Shown here: positions 7,002 through 16,100 of the stretch, one piece after another
How positions within the stretch are numbered: position 1 is the first letter of the stretch
How the letters are laid out: each line of letters starts with the position of its first letter
Source: a virus
DNA: 28,185 nucleotides
Virus record (IMG/VR): IMGVR_UViG_3300032282_005895
Coordinates: 1 to 28,185 of that record
Reading direction: 5' to 3' (one strand)
Program-made: the position numbers and the translations under genes
The notes under the pieces: model-generated
Seen by the model: only the letters and a program-made list of their open reading frames with translations
What the model was told of the DNA's origin: nothing
The model's database searches: none

Positions 7002-9143
7002 CTATGCCAAGATTGCTAAAACGCCCATACTGAATACGGAAGGAACAATGGCGGGATTTGAAGTGGTCATGACAATTTTGATAGCAAAAGTTTTGAAAGT
7101 ATCATATGAAGAAGTTCCGTCAAGAGAAGTGTAGCTAAATACTCCACTACTCGACAAACCACCAACCGCCGTTTGTTCATCAATGGTATTCTTTTTCAGT
7201 ACATATTGATATTTTGCAATGCCCAAAGCGGAACTTGCAAGTTGTCTTTCCAATAACGCCCAAGTGCGATTATTCATTCCAGATGAATCCGCAGAACTTA
7301 AGAGTTTTGCATAAACCAACACATCAGTACCAGAAGGAATCGCGGCATTTACGTAGACAATAATATCATCGGCGTCTTGGTCATTTGCCAATACAACATT
7401 CTTTGTGATATATTGTCCCACTCGAACAGTCGTTTCTGATGAGGCGGGATTATCAATATATATTTGTTCATTGCTAATACTATTTCCGACATATGGGGCA
7501 TGTAATGTTAAAGCGGTGTTACTATCTATGGATTTAACAACACCAATTACTTGACCATTAAGATTACGTAAAACTGCACCAATAACCACATAATCTGATG
7601 AGGCAGGGTCTAAAAATGTTGTACTTGACCCAGTTACTGTAGTTAAATTATTAGCCACCGTAACGGTTTCTGCCGTTACAGTATTCACAATATCTACGTG
7701 ATTTTCCAACGCAATAAAATGTGATTTTTGGATATCAACTAGAGGAGAAATATTGGTTTTATCAGAAACAAGTGTTCCTTTCACCATTAAAGAACCCGTT
7801 GTCGATGAGAGACTTAGCCCTTGGTTTTCAACGGAATATGAATATACTTGTTTTTCCCCCTCTGTCAATGAAGAGATTTGTGGCATTGTCATATATGAAC
7901 CTACTACACCCGTTGAACTATACATCTTATATTGCCACGATGTAGCCGTATTGGAAAAATTTAAATATGAAAGAACAGGAGATATAGAATGGGTGATATT
8001 TCCATTCAATAATGTAATTGAAAAAGGTGTCCCGCCATTTGATGTGGTATTTGCTCCATCAACAAAATATCCAGAAGTATTTAAGACTTCGGCACTATTT
8101 GTTGACTGATTAACATAAAGTACAGTTCCAGTTCCTGTAGATTGGACCAATAAATCTCCAGCATATAGTGTGACGGAAGACGGTACCGTAATGTAATCAT
8201 TTTTTTTATTTTTTAATTCAAGAGTTCCTGTTACATTATTAAACTGGGCTTGATACAAAGTAAATTTAATATCGCGGTCATCATAAACGGTCCACTGTGC
8301 ACTATTATTTGCTACGACAAGACGCCCAACATTTGGTTGAGAATCAATAATATTATATGACCCAATCGCCGTAGCCCCTATTTTTCCTATCCACACCTCA
8401 TAATTCATATTATCCCCTGCTGGTAATAATACAAAACAATATTCAGTATTATTTTTTACATAAACAGGAGAAGGAAACACAAATTGTGTAGGGGCCGATG
8501 CATCGTCAGAGGGATTAACATCTTTTGGATATAATGTTACTGTAGAATATGGTAAAATATTATCCGTTGGAAATCCATCTTTAGTCTCTCGAATTTCTAA
8601 TGTAATCGGGGTGTTTGTTGTTGGACGAGTCTTAAAGTATACATCTATTTTTGTTAAGACTGCCCCTTGCGGATTATTTTGAATAAAGAATGTTTGTGCA
8701 ATCGGGTCTTTATATGAAATACCGAATGTTTGTCTTGCGGTTACTGGATTTTGAACTGTGTTCGCTCGATTTGTTGTGATATTTGGAACTTGGGTGCTCA
8801 AAATTGAATTTAATTCAAAAGTTCTCGCTTCATTGACGGAAAATGTGGCAATAGCTACACAATCCGCAGTTGTAGTATTGCCTGTCGCATCATTTGTTAA
8901 TGTAAATATTTTTGTTCCGGTTAAAAATGTTCCTTCCGGAACACGAAATTGTCCAGAAAAATATCCCTTAGAATCTGTAATTAGAGCAGGAGCAGTATAT
9001 GCAGAATCTGTACTATTTTTACAATGAGCACTAACATCCTGTCCATCGAAGAAAGGATATACTTGTGTAAGGGGTTTTAATCCTTCTGCGGTGATGTTAA
9101 CAACACTTCCTCTGACATATGGTAATACAGTAGTATTTGGCAT
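7002..9143 (-). CDS. Large baseplate/virion structural protein (713 aa), cyanophage-style
   Basis: The protein has 713 residues. Near the N-terminus is LTQVYPFFDGQDVSAHC (25-41), followed by a strand-rich domain (ITDSKGYFSGQFRVPEGTFL). A domain with DPIAQTFFIQN, LTKIDVYFKTRP and ITLEIRETKDGFPTDNI then leads to SPVYVKNNTEYCFVLLPAGD. This combination recurs in structural proteins of marine T4-like phages, encoded next to a DUF4815 protein and occupying the place of T4 gp10/gp8-type peripheral baseplate genes. A later segment (TVTGSSTTFLDPASSDYVVI and on to TALTLHAPYV) is a small beta module also seen in the gp53-like protein here. A TAGGAG ribosome-binding site precedes the ATG, and 34 bases separate it from the DUF4815 gene. 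It most likely builds the baseplate periphery or fibre-holding region. The exact T4 equivalent is uncertain. Confidence 0.75.
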   Translation of the reverse strand: MPNTTVLPYVRGSVVNITAEGLKPLTQVYPFFDGQDVSAHCKNSTDSAYTAPALITDSKGYFSGQFRVPEGTFLTGTKIFTLTNDATGNTTTADCVAIATFSVNEARTFELNSILSTQVPNITTNRANTVQNPVTARQTFGISYKDPIAQTFFIQNNPQGAVLTKIDVYFKTRPTTNTPITLEIRETKDGFPTDNILPYSTVTLYPKDVNPSDDASAPTQFVFPSPVYVKNNTEYCFVLLPAGDNMNYEVWIGKIGATAIGSYNIIDSQPNVGRLVVANNSAQWTVYDDRDIKFTLYQAQFNNVTGTLELKNKKNDYITVPSSVTLYAGDLLVQSTGTGTVLYVNQSTNSAEVLNTSGYFVDGANTTSNGGTPFSITLLNGNITHSISPVLSYLNFSNTATSWQYKMYSSTGVVGSYMTMPQISSLTEGEKQVYSYSVENQGLSLSSTTGSLMVKGTLVSDKTNISPLVDIQKSHFIALENHVDIVNTVTAETVTVANNLTTVTGSSTTFLDPASSDYVVIGAVLRNLNGQVIGVVKSIDSNTALTLHAPYVGNSISNEQIYIDNPASSETTVRVGQYITKNVVLANDQDADDIIVYVNAAIPSGTDVLVYAKLLSSADSSGMNNRTWALLERQLASSALGIAKYQYVLKKNTIDEQTAVGGLSSSGVFSYTSLDGTSSYDTFKTFAIKIVMTTSNPAIVPSVFSMGVLAILA

Positions 9144-9177
9144 TAATTAAAAGCTCCTAGGTATTGAATCAACTTTG

Positions 9178-12100
9178 TTAAATTTGCGTATCATATGGTC
9201 CTGTTAACCCCCCGTCCAACTCTTTAGTTCCGGTCGTTCCACCGTTAATACCTCCTCCGAGAGACTGAGTAACACCACCATATGATGGTGTAGAAGTTTC
9301 AGTACCACTACCACTACTTCCTGTTGTAGTTGGTGTTGATGCGGTGGTTCCTGCAATTGCAGGAGGTACGATAGAAGAAAACCACGAAGTGTCACCTGAT
9401 GTTGGTAGAGTAAAATTATTTCCTTCCGGTTGACTAGATTCATCAAACCATACATCACAATACGGAGAAAGAGTGACATGTCCTTCGTATTTAAATAATA
9501 AATCATTGACGGCATTTATAGCTTCTGATGCATTTTGATTATGAATGCAATCTACGTGCGTATATGGAAGTGATGCAATATTTCCTGCCGTTGGGACAAC
9601 TACCGCATCAGGACGCAATATTAATGGAAGCGTGTTATATGAAATGTGAGTACTTAATGTTGTATTAGGAATTGTTCCAACCGAGGGATGAGACCCCGTG
9701 ACCGTATCTCCAATTGCAAATGTTCCTGTTCCTGTAACATTTTCCAAATATAATCGAAGCCAACTATACCCAGACTCTGAACATATACTTACTACGTATT
9801 TAATAGTTCCGGTAAGCGTAGTTGTAGTAATCGTTTCATTTACACTAAATTGATGGTATGACGGGTCTGACGTTATTTGTTCAACAACAATAATAGCATC
9901 AGATGATGCTCGAACAACATTGGTAAGAGAGGCAACATCAAATTGCACATCTGTAGGAGTCAAACTAGGCTGTAAAATGCCAGAAAAAATTGTACAGTTA
10001 TAACTTGGGTCAGTAATATTACCATTACTGTGGTCTATAAAATCTTCCACCAACACTCCAGTTTTTGGTCTTTCTTGTCCCGCATTATTTGGTAAACTGG
10101 TATTTAATAATTTTTGTTCAAGAAAAGATATTTCTGTAAATTTTTTCAAGTCATCTAATTTTTTATCAAGACTACCGATATCTCGCATGGTATAACGACG
10201 GTTGTCTACTGATGTAGTAGTCGCACTCATTTCTGGTCGAACAATCGACCGTGCTACCTTTGGTGAAATTGATGGAAACGGTGGAATTGTTGCAAATGCC
10301 AAAGTCATGGCATTCCCTGGTTCTAGGGGTGCGGTTGGCGTAATATCTGGAATGCCTTCAATATCTTTAAAATCTCCTTCTGAATCAATCACAATACGGT
10401 CGATACGTCCTATATTGTACACTACATTTGTTGTAAATTCTTCTTGTGCATTTGGAATGTATATTCCACTTAAGAATGTCTTTGAAATTGTAGTATATGC
10501 TAAAGGATTTACCGTAGCAGATGTGATGATGGTGGTATCAACTGCAACAGACGTAACGGTTGGTCGGAAATCCAATACGTCTCGAAGATTGACTTTATTT
10601 CCATTTGGAGATGTGTATTGGGGCAACTCATACCATTCGATTTGAGGAATTGACGCATTTGCCGCAACTCCTTGAACAGGAAGAGGATATGAATCAATAG
10701 AAAAATATCCGGTATTCGGTGTACTATGTTCAAAATAATCAACATCAACAATTAGCCGTTTATTGGCAAAGGAAAATGTCTCTTTTGCCTTTTTAGAAAT
10801 ACTTGCAATATCATATGCCGTATCTGTTTGTCCGGTATTAAGAACAAACGCATTGGTCGAATTTGTTGCAAGACTGCCCCATGCGGTTGATGAACTTCCG
10901 GTCGTGATTGAATTGATTTTAATAACATCATACAATCCTAATGATAGTGGAGCATTTAACACACAGGAAGTAACATTAAAATTTGGATGAGCAATAACTA
11001 CGGTTCCCCCTGAAGATACACTAGCTTGTGCCGTGGATATTCCTATAGTGGATGTTCCCACGGTAACGGAAGACACCGTTCCAATTTTAGTAGTATCTGT
11101 TTTATATACGATATCACCAACCGCAACATCTCCATCAACAAGTGATGTTATCGTAAATGATACCGAAGATGAAGAGGTAATAGTTGATGATGTTGTAAAA
11201 CTTTTTGAAGTTTGAAGACGAATTTTTCTATTCTTTTTTAAATTCTTTTTACGAGGTGATGTATTAGTTACTCGAACGGAAACGATAACAGTAACCCCAT
11301 ATGTAATATCTAATGTATCAGTTGTTATGTCAAAATTTAATGTTTGTGAATCTGCTATTGTAACGGCTCCATTTGTTGCGCCTACGGTTGCTCCTAATGG
11401 AATAATCTGTCCTGCTTTATATTTTGGTGAAGAACTTACTTGCATTTCTGCATTCGCAATAACCAAAATATCATTATTCCGTGTTACCGAAGATAATGAA
11501 CTAAATGCCCACGTTTCAGCACCGGATAACGATAAGGTAAATGTACCACCCGTGGATACGGTTGCCGTCATAGTTTTACGATATACAAAACTATTATCAT
11601 ATCCTGTTCCGATATCTAATGTTTTAATATATCGTTTCGGTAATGAGAATAACAATGAGGTGTAGGAAGTATCTTGTAATATTGCAGTAGTGCCAAAAAT
11701 GTCCGCATGAAAATCCGTGGTTCCATCATAATAGATACCCTTGACATCACTAAAAGCTTTTCCTGTAGTTGTCATTTGAATATCATACAAATACAGTCTA
11801 TATGTGCATGCGTGGGTACCCACGGTACCAGAATCATATTCAATGGATTGTATTCTTGCCTTTCCAATTTCACTTCCTTGAGGTGCACGTGCAGAATAAG
11901 TACCTGCGGTAATCGCTCCTGCTGCAATACTTCTCAATGAAACCACTGTACCTGCATTAAGAGATAAAGGTCCGCAAACTTCTTTCACAAGAACATAATT
12001 GCCTAAAACTGTACTTACGACATTACTTTTTAGTTGTCGTGATGATAATTCTTTATCTATGTCAAGATATATGGTAGAATATGTCTCGTATTCATATCCC

Positions 12101-13113
12101 TTGACATATGCCTTTCCAGGGGAAATGCCCAACGAAAGTTTTCCTGCATTTCCTGTTACAGACAATCCACCATTACCTAAACCATTATCAAAATTTTCGC
12201 GAATATTAAAATCAAAATCTTTAGTTGTATAATCTCCAGATTCATCATATGTTCTATTAGCAAGGGTTTTATTCAATTCTCCATAGGGATTTAAATCATA
12301 TCGCCGCGATACATTTCCATTGATAACATCAAATAAAGTATTAAACTCTTCTGAAAGTGCATCAGATGTATTAAATGCTACCAATTGCGTATATAGTTTA
12401 AGACGGTCAGCGCCTGGCGCAGCAAAATTATATGAACCATTTGCAGGGTCTAGTAAAGTAACATCATCAACAGAAGAAATTATTTTTTCAATAATATTAA
12501 CACCAATACTTTTTGTTGGAGATGAACTAAATGCATCTAAAACAATGGTTTGTTCATGGTGAAGAACAAAAGTTCCTTTTCCATAAATAATTCCATTTTT
12601 TAACGAAAATAATGACCCTGTTCCAATAGGAGATGTTGCAGACCCCGCAACAGTAAATTTGGTATTTACATTTGATTGAAGATGTAATACTTCCCCTGCA
12701 ATAAATGTTTTTGCTGTGCCTGAACTACCTTGGTCGTTATATTGTATGTGAAATGTTTTATGAATGGAACTTTCTGTTCCCGTAGTTGCTTTTTTAATTA
12801 AAGCAGTGACACCAGTATTTTCGCCTACTAGCGTTTGTCCTTCATATCCTGCCATTGATGCATTATTAACTCCCACATCTAAAATTTTCACATAAGGTAC
12901 GTGAAGATTTAATGCATAATCGCATCCTGCAATTACGGCTCCCTGTTTGAAAATATTATCACCAAATCGCTTAACTTGCTCTTGGAGAAGAGTTTGTAGT
13001 TGAGTGAGTTCTCGTGCCTGAACTGCATATCCAGGTTTGAATAAAATTCGGTGAAAATTCTTTTCTTCATTAAAATCGTCGTAATACGGATTGGTATTTA
13101 AATCGAGAGCCAT
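9178..13113 (-). CDS. DUF4815-type large virion protein (1311 aa)
   Basis: The N-terminus MALDLNTNPYYDDFNEEKNF and the following HRILFKPGYAVQARELTQLQ, then LLQEQVKRFGDNIFKQGAVI, are the hallmark of DUF4815 proteins, which are long baseplate-associated structural proteins of T4-like environmental phages. The DUF extends over roughly the first third, including the segment RLKLYTQLVAFNTSD. Near residue 975 comes RRYTMRDIGSLDKKLDDLKK, the conserved C-terminal linker and helix of the same group. The C-terminus (about 1240-1311) is Gly/Ser/Thr-rich and probably flexible. The middle is a chain of Thr/Ser-rich beta segments. Its own late promoter lies in the preceding gap. It probably forms part of the wedge periphery together with the 713-residue protein. 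The ATG lacks an obvious Shine-Dalgarno sequence. Confidence 0.85.
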   Translation of the reverse strand: MALDLNTNPYYDDFNEEKNFHRILFKPGYAVQARELTQLQTLLQEQVKRFGDNIFKQGAVIAGCDYALNLHVPYVKILDVGVNNASMAGYEGQTLVGENTGVTALIKKATTGTESSIHKTFHIQYNDQGSSGTAKTFIAGEVLHLQSNVNTKFTVAGSATSPIGTGSLFSLKNGIIYGKGTFVLHHEQTIVLDAFSSSPTKSIGVNIIEKIISSVDDVTLLDPANGSYNFAAPGADRLKLYTQLVAFNTSDALSEEFNTLFDVINGNVSRRYDLNPYGELNKTLANRTYDESGDYTTKDFDFNIRENFDNGLGNGGLSVTGNAGKLSLGISPGKAYVKGYEYETYSTIYLDIDKELSSRQLKSNVVSTVLGNYVLVKEVCGPLSLNAGTVVSLRSIAAGAITAGTYSARAPQGSEIGKARIQSIEYDSGTVGTHACTYRLYLYDIQMTTTGKAFSDVKGIYYDGTTDFHADIFGTTAILQDTSYTSLLFSLPKRYIKTLDIGTGYDNSFVYRKTMTATVSTGGTFTLSLSGAETWAFSSLSSVTRNNDILVIANAEMQVSSSPKYKAGQIIPLGATVGATNGAVTIADSQTLNFDITTDTLDITYGVTVIVSVRVTNTSPRKKNLKKNRKIRLQTSKSFTTSSTITSSSSVSFTITSLVDGDVAVGDIVYKTDTTKIGTVSSVTVGTSTIGISTAQASVSSGGTVVIAHPNFNVTSCVLNAPLSLGLYDVIKINSITTGSSSTAWGSLATNSTNAFVLNTGQTDTAYDIASISKKAKETFSFANKRLIVDVDYFEHSTPNTGYFSIDSYPLPVQGVAANASIPQIEWYELPQYTSPNGNKVNLRDVLDFRPTVTSVAVDTTIITSATVNPLAYTTISKTFLSGIYIPNAQEEFTTNVVYNIGRIDRIVIDSEGDFKDIEGIPDITPTAPLEPGNAMTLAFATIPPFPSISPKVARSIVRPEMSATTTSVDNRRYTMRDIGSLDKKLDDLKKFTEISFLEQKLLNTSLPNNAGQERPKTGVLVEDFIDHSNGNITDPSYNCTIFSGILQPSLTPTDVQFDVASLTNVVRASSDAIIVVEQITSDPSYHQFSVNETITTTTLTGTIKYVVSICSESGYSWLRLYLENVTGTGTFAIGDTVTGSHPSVGTIPNTTLSTHISYNTLPLILRPDAVVVPTAGNIASLPYTHVDCIHNQNASEAINAVNDLLFKYEGHVTLSPYCDVWFDESSQPEGNNFTLPTSGDTSWFSSIVPPAIAGTTASTPTTTGSSGSGTETSTPSYGGVTQSLGGGINGGTTGTKELDGGLTGPYDTQI

Positions 13114-13158
13114 TGGGATTTATCGTAGTAAAGAGTTAATATCGAAAATTACCATGAA

Positions 13159-13166
13159 TATTTATA
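13159..13166 (-). promoter_or_regulatory. T4-type late promoter for the DUF4815 gene
   Basis: An exact TATAAATA on the minus strand sits within the 68-base gap between the 1483-residue gene and the DUF4815 gene. The predicted start site is near 13153, giving a leader of about 40 bases to the ATG at 13113. This gap is one of the largest in the minus operon. Confidence 0.8.
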
Positions 13167-13181
13167 CAGCATTTTTATCGC

Positions 13182-16100
13182 TTAAGCGCAATATCCACTA
13201 CCACCGCATCCAACATAATCTGCACAAACTTCAACATAATAGTATCCACAGGAACCATCAGCATATTTATCGTATAACGTTGTTAGTACTCCACCTTCAC
13301 CACAGACTTGTCCAATATAGGTTCCGTAAGGGTCACAGGGCACGGATGATGCCGTTAGAGTTGGAGTCATCGTTTGGGTTTGTGTTGGAGTAGGCGTCAA
13401 TACAGTACAATCTGCAATTGCAATTTCAGTACCGCTACTGAATTGTACCCAGTTATCGTTACCACTTACATTATAGAATCCATCAGCATATGTTGAACAG
13501 TTATTGTTGATAAAGAAGTATCCTGTCATTTGATAGATAGCAACATCTCCAGTTTCATAGGCACCACAGGCGGCTTCATAGCTTCCGTAAGGTCCCGTGA
13601 CATAATATTGCAAAATACACACTGGTGTAGGCGTTGGGGTCAACGTTGGTGTTGAAGTAGCCGTCAAGGTTGGTGTTGCCGTCAACGTTGGTGTATTGGT
13701 TGCGGTTAATGTAGGAGTTGCCGTTAATGTAGGGGTACTGGTAGCCGTCAAGGTTGGTGTTGCCGTCAACGTTGGTGTATTGGTTGCGGTTAATGTCTGA
13801 GTCGCCGTTAATGTTGGGGTATTGGTAGCCGTCAAGGTTGGTGTTGCCGTCAATGTTGCCGTTGCAGTAGCCGTTAAGGTTGGCGTCAGTGTTGGGGTAG
13901 CCGTCAACGTTGGGGTATTGGTTGCGGTTAATGTCTGAGTCGCCGTATGAGTTGGTGTTGGAGTTGCGGTTGGAGCCGCATAGGTACAGCAACTTGTTGG
14001 ACTTAAGCTTGTACTGATTCCTGAACATGTACCAGAGCCACATTGTGCAATGTAATTACCGGTAATTGCGGTTGTAGTTACAACAGTCGATGCCAAGGCA
14101 CACACATAGAATGTACCTGTCCCATAGGTAGATACCACGTTAGTAATGCTATTATAACCACTATTGATATCATACCATGTTATAACACCATCCTCCGGAT
14201 AATCTGAGTAAATGGTGACCTGATAGCAATCACCTGGAGTAGCGGTATGAGTCGCCGTCAAGGTTGGTGTAGCCGTCAAGGTCGGCGTATTGGTTGCCGT
14301 TAACGTTGGTGTTAATGTAGGGGTACTGGTAGCCGTCAAGGTTGGTGTAGCTGTCAATGTTGCCGTTGCAGTAGCCGTCAAGGTTGGTGTAGCCGTCAAG
14401 GTCGGCGTATTGGTTGCCGTTAACGTTGGTGTTAATGTAGGGGTACTGGTAGCTGTCAAGGTTGGTGTTGCCGTCAATGTTGCCGTTGCAGTAGCCGTTA
14501 AGGTTGGCGTCAGTGTTGGGGTAGCCGTAGGTACTGGAGAACTAGTGGTTGGTGTTGGCGGTGTTGATGTCGGTGTTGGCGGTGTTGATGTTGGTGTTGG
14601 TGTTAAAACTGGAATGCACGAAGCGGCTGAAGTGCAATTAGCACTGCAATCTATACATTCAAAGATATCAACATCAGCAGCAGGAGTTTCAATTGGTGCC
14701 ACAACTGCACAAACCTGTATAGTTTCACCAGTAGCTAAATAAGTACTTTGTGCTCCAGTATTTGGGTCTGTCCAAGTTATCAACCCTGAAGTACCTCCAC
14801 CTGTATTATGTAATGTATAGCACGTTCCAGTATTTAATACACTAGTGGTAGCGGTTGGGGTTGGAGTTGGTGATAGTATATCAGTACAATCTCCTCCATC
14901 GGCAAGGCTACCTGATGTAAATTCTATCCAGTATGTAGTACTATTTACCTTGTAAAATCCTTCTGCATATGTTGAACAGTTATCCGTGGTAAAGTAATAA
15001 TCGTTCATTGCATAGATAGCAACATCTCCAGTTTCAAATCCATTACATGCTTCTACTGCTGAAGGATAAGACCCTGATGTATTGAAGGCAAACAGACAGA
15101 CAGGTGTTGATGTTGGTGTTGGTGCTGGTGTAGTTGATGTTGGTGTTGGTGCTGGTGTAGTTGATGTTGGTGTTGGCGGTGTTGATGTTGGTGTTGGAAC
15201 TGGTGTACAGCCAGCGGCTGATGTACAATTAACACTGCAATCCACACATTCAGATATATCAACATCTGCTGCTGGATACTCGATAGGCAACGCAACGGCG
15301 CAGACCTGAATTGTTTCATCAGTACTCAGTGTGGTTGATTGTGCTCCAGTATTTGGGTCTGTCCAAGTTATCAACCCTGAAGTACCTCCACCTGTATTAT
15401 GTAATGTATAGCACGTTCCGGTGTTACTCATGGGATTAGTAGCGGTCGGTGTTGCAGTTGGTGTGGGACTATTACAATCGCCAGTAGCTACTTGTGTTCC
15501 ACTACTAAATTCTACCCAATTACTATTTCCAACCACATTATAGAATCCATTCGCATATGTTGAACAGTTATCCGTGGTAAAGTAATAATCGTTCATTGCA
15601 TAGATAGCAACATCTCCAGTTTCAAATGCATTACATGCATCAAGAGAAGATTCATATGGACCTGTTACATTATATTGGTAAATGCAGACAGGTGTTGATG
15701 TTGGTGTTGGTGCTGGTGTAGTTGATGTCGGTGTTGGCGGTGTTGATGTCGGTGTTGGCGGTGTTAATGTCGGTGTTTGTGTTGGCGTATGAGTTGCTGT
15801 TAACGTTGGCGTCAACGTTGGCGTATGAGTTGCTGTTAACGTTGGCGTCAACGTTGGCGTATGAGTTGCTGTTAATGTCGGTGTTAATGTTGGCGTATGA
15901 GTTGCGGTTAATGTCGGTGTTAATGTTGGCGTATTAGTAGGTGTTACCGTTGGTGTTGGGGTTGGAGAAGGTATAACATACTCACTAAACACTTGCATTC
16001 CCACTGGATGTGCACTATTACGATATGCGTCATTTTCTAATAATCTATATCCCAATTCATCAGCCCAATTTTTCACAGTTAATGTGTGATTATTACCTGT

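Noticed and set aside
10202-10645. A 147-codon + strand frame inside the DUF4815 gene
   Set aside because: It lies wholly opposite a confidently assigned structural gene and shows no domain, no operon context and no ribosome-binding site.
13153-13166. A short leader peptide frame (MVIFDINSLLR) between the late promoter and the DUF4815 gene
   Set aside because: The predicted transcript start falls within its ATG, so the mRNA from this promoter would not carry an intact start codon.
14290-14742. A 150-codon + strand frame rich in Val and Gly
   Set aside because: It is the complementary reading of the Thr-Pro repeat block; its low-complexity sequence follows from the repeats and it has no ribosome-binding site. 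The similar + strand frames at 15082 and 15722 are rejected for the same reason.
13618-15975. Regularly spaced direct repeats that could suggest a CRISPR array
   Set aside because: The repeats are contiguous without unique spacers, keep a three-base frame, and lie within one long open reading frame as Thr-Pro codons.
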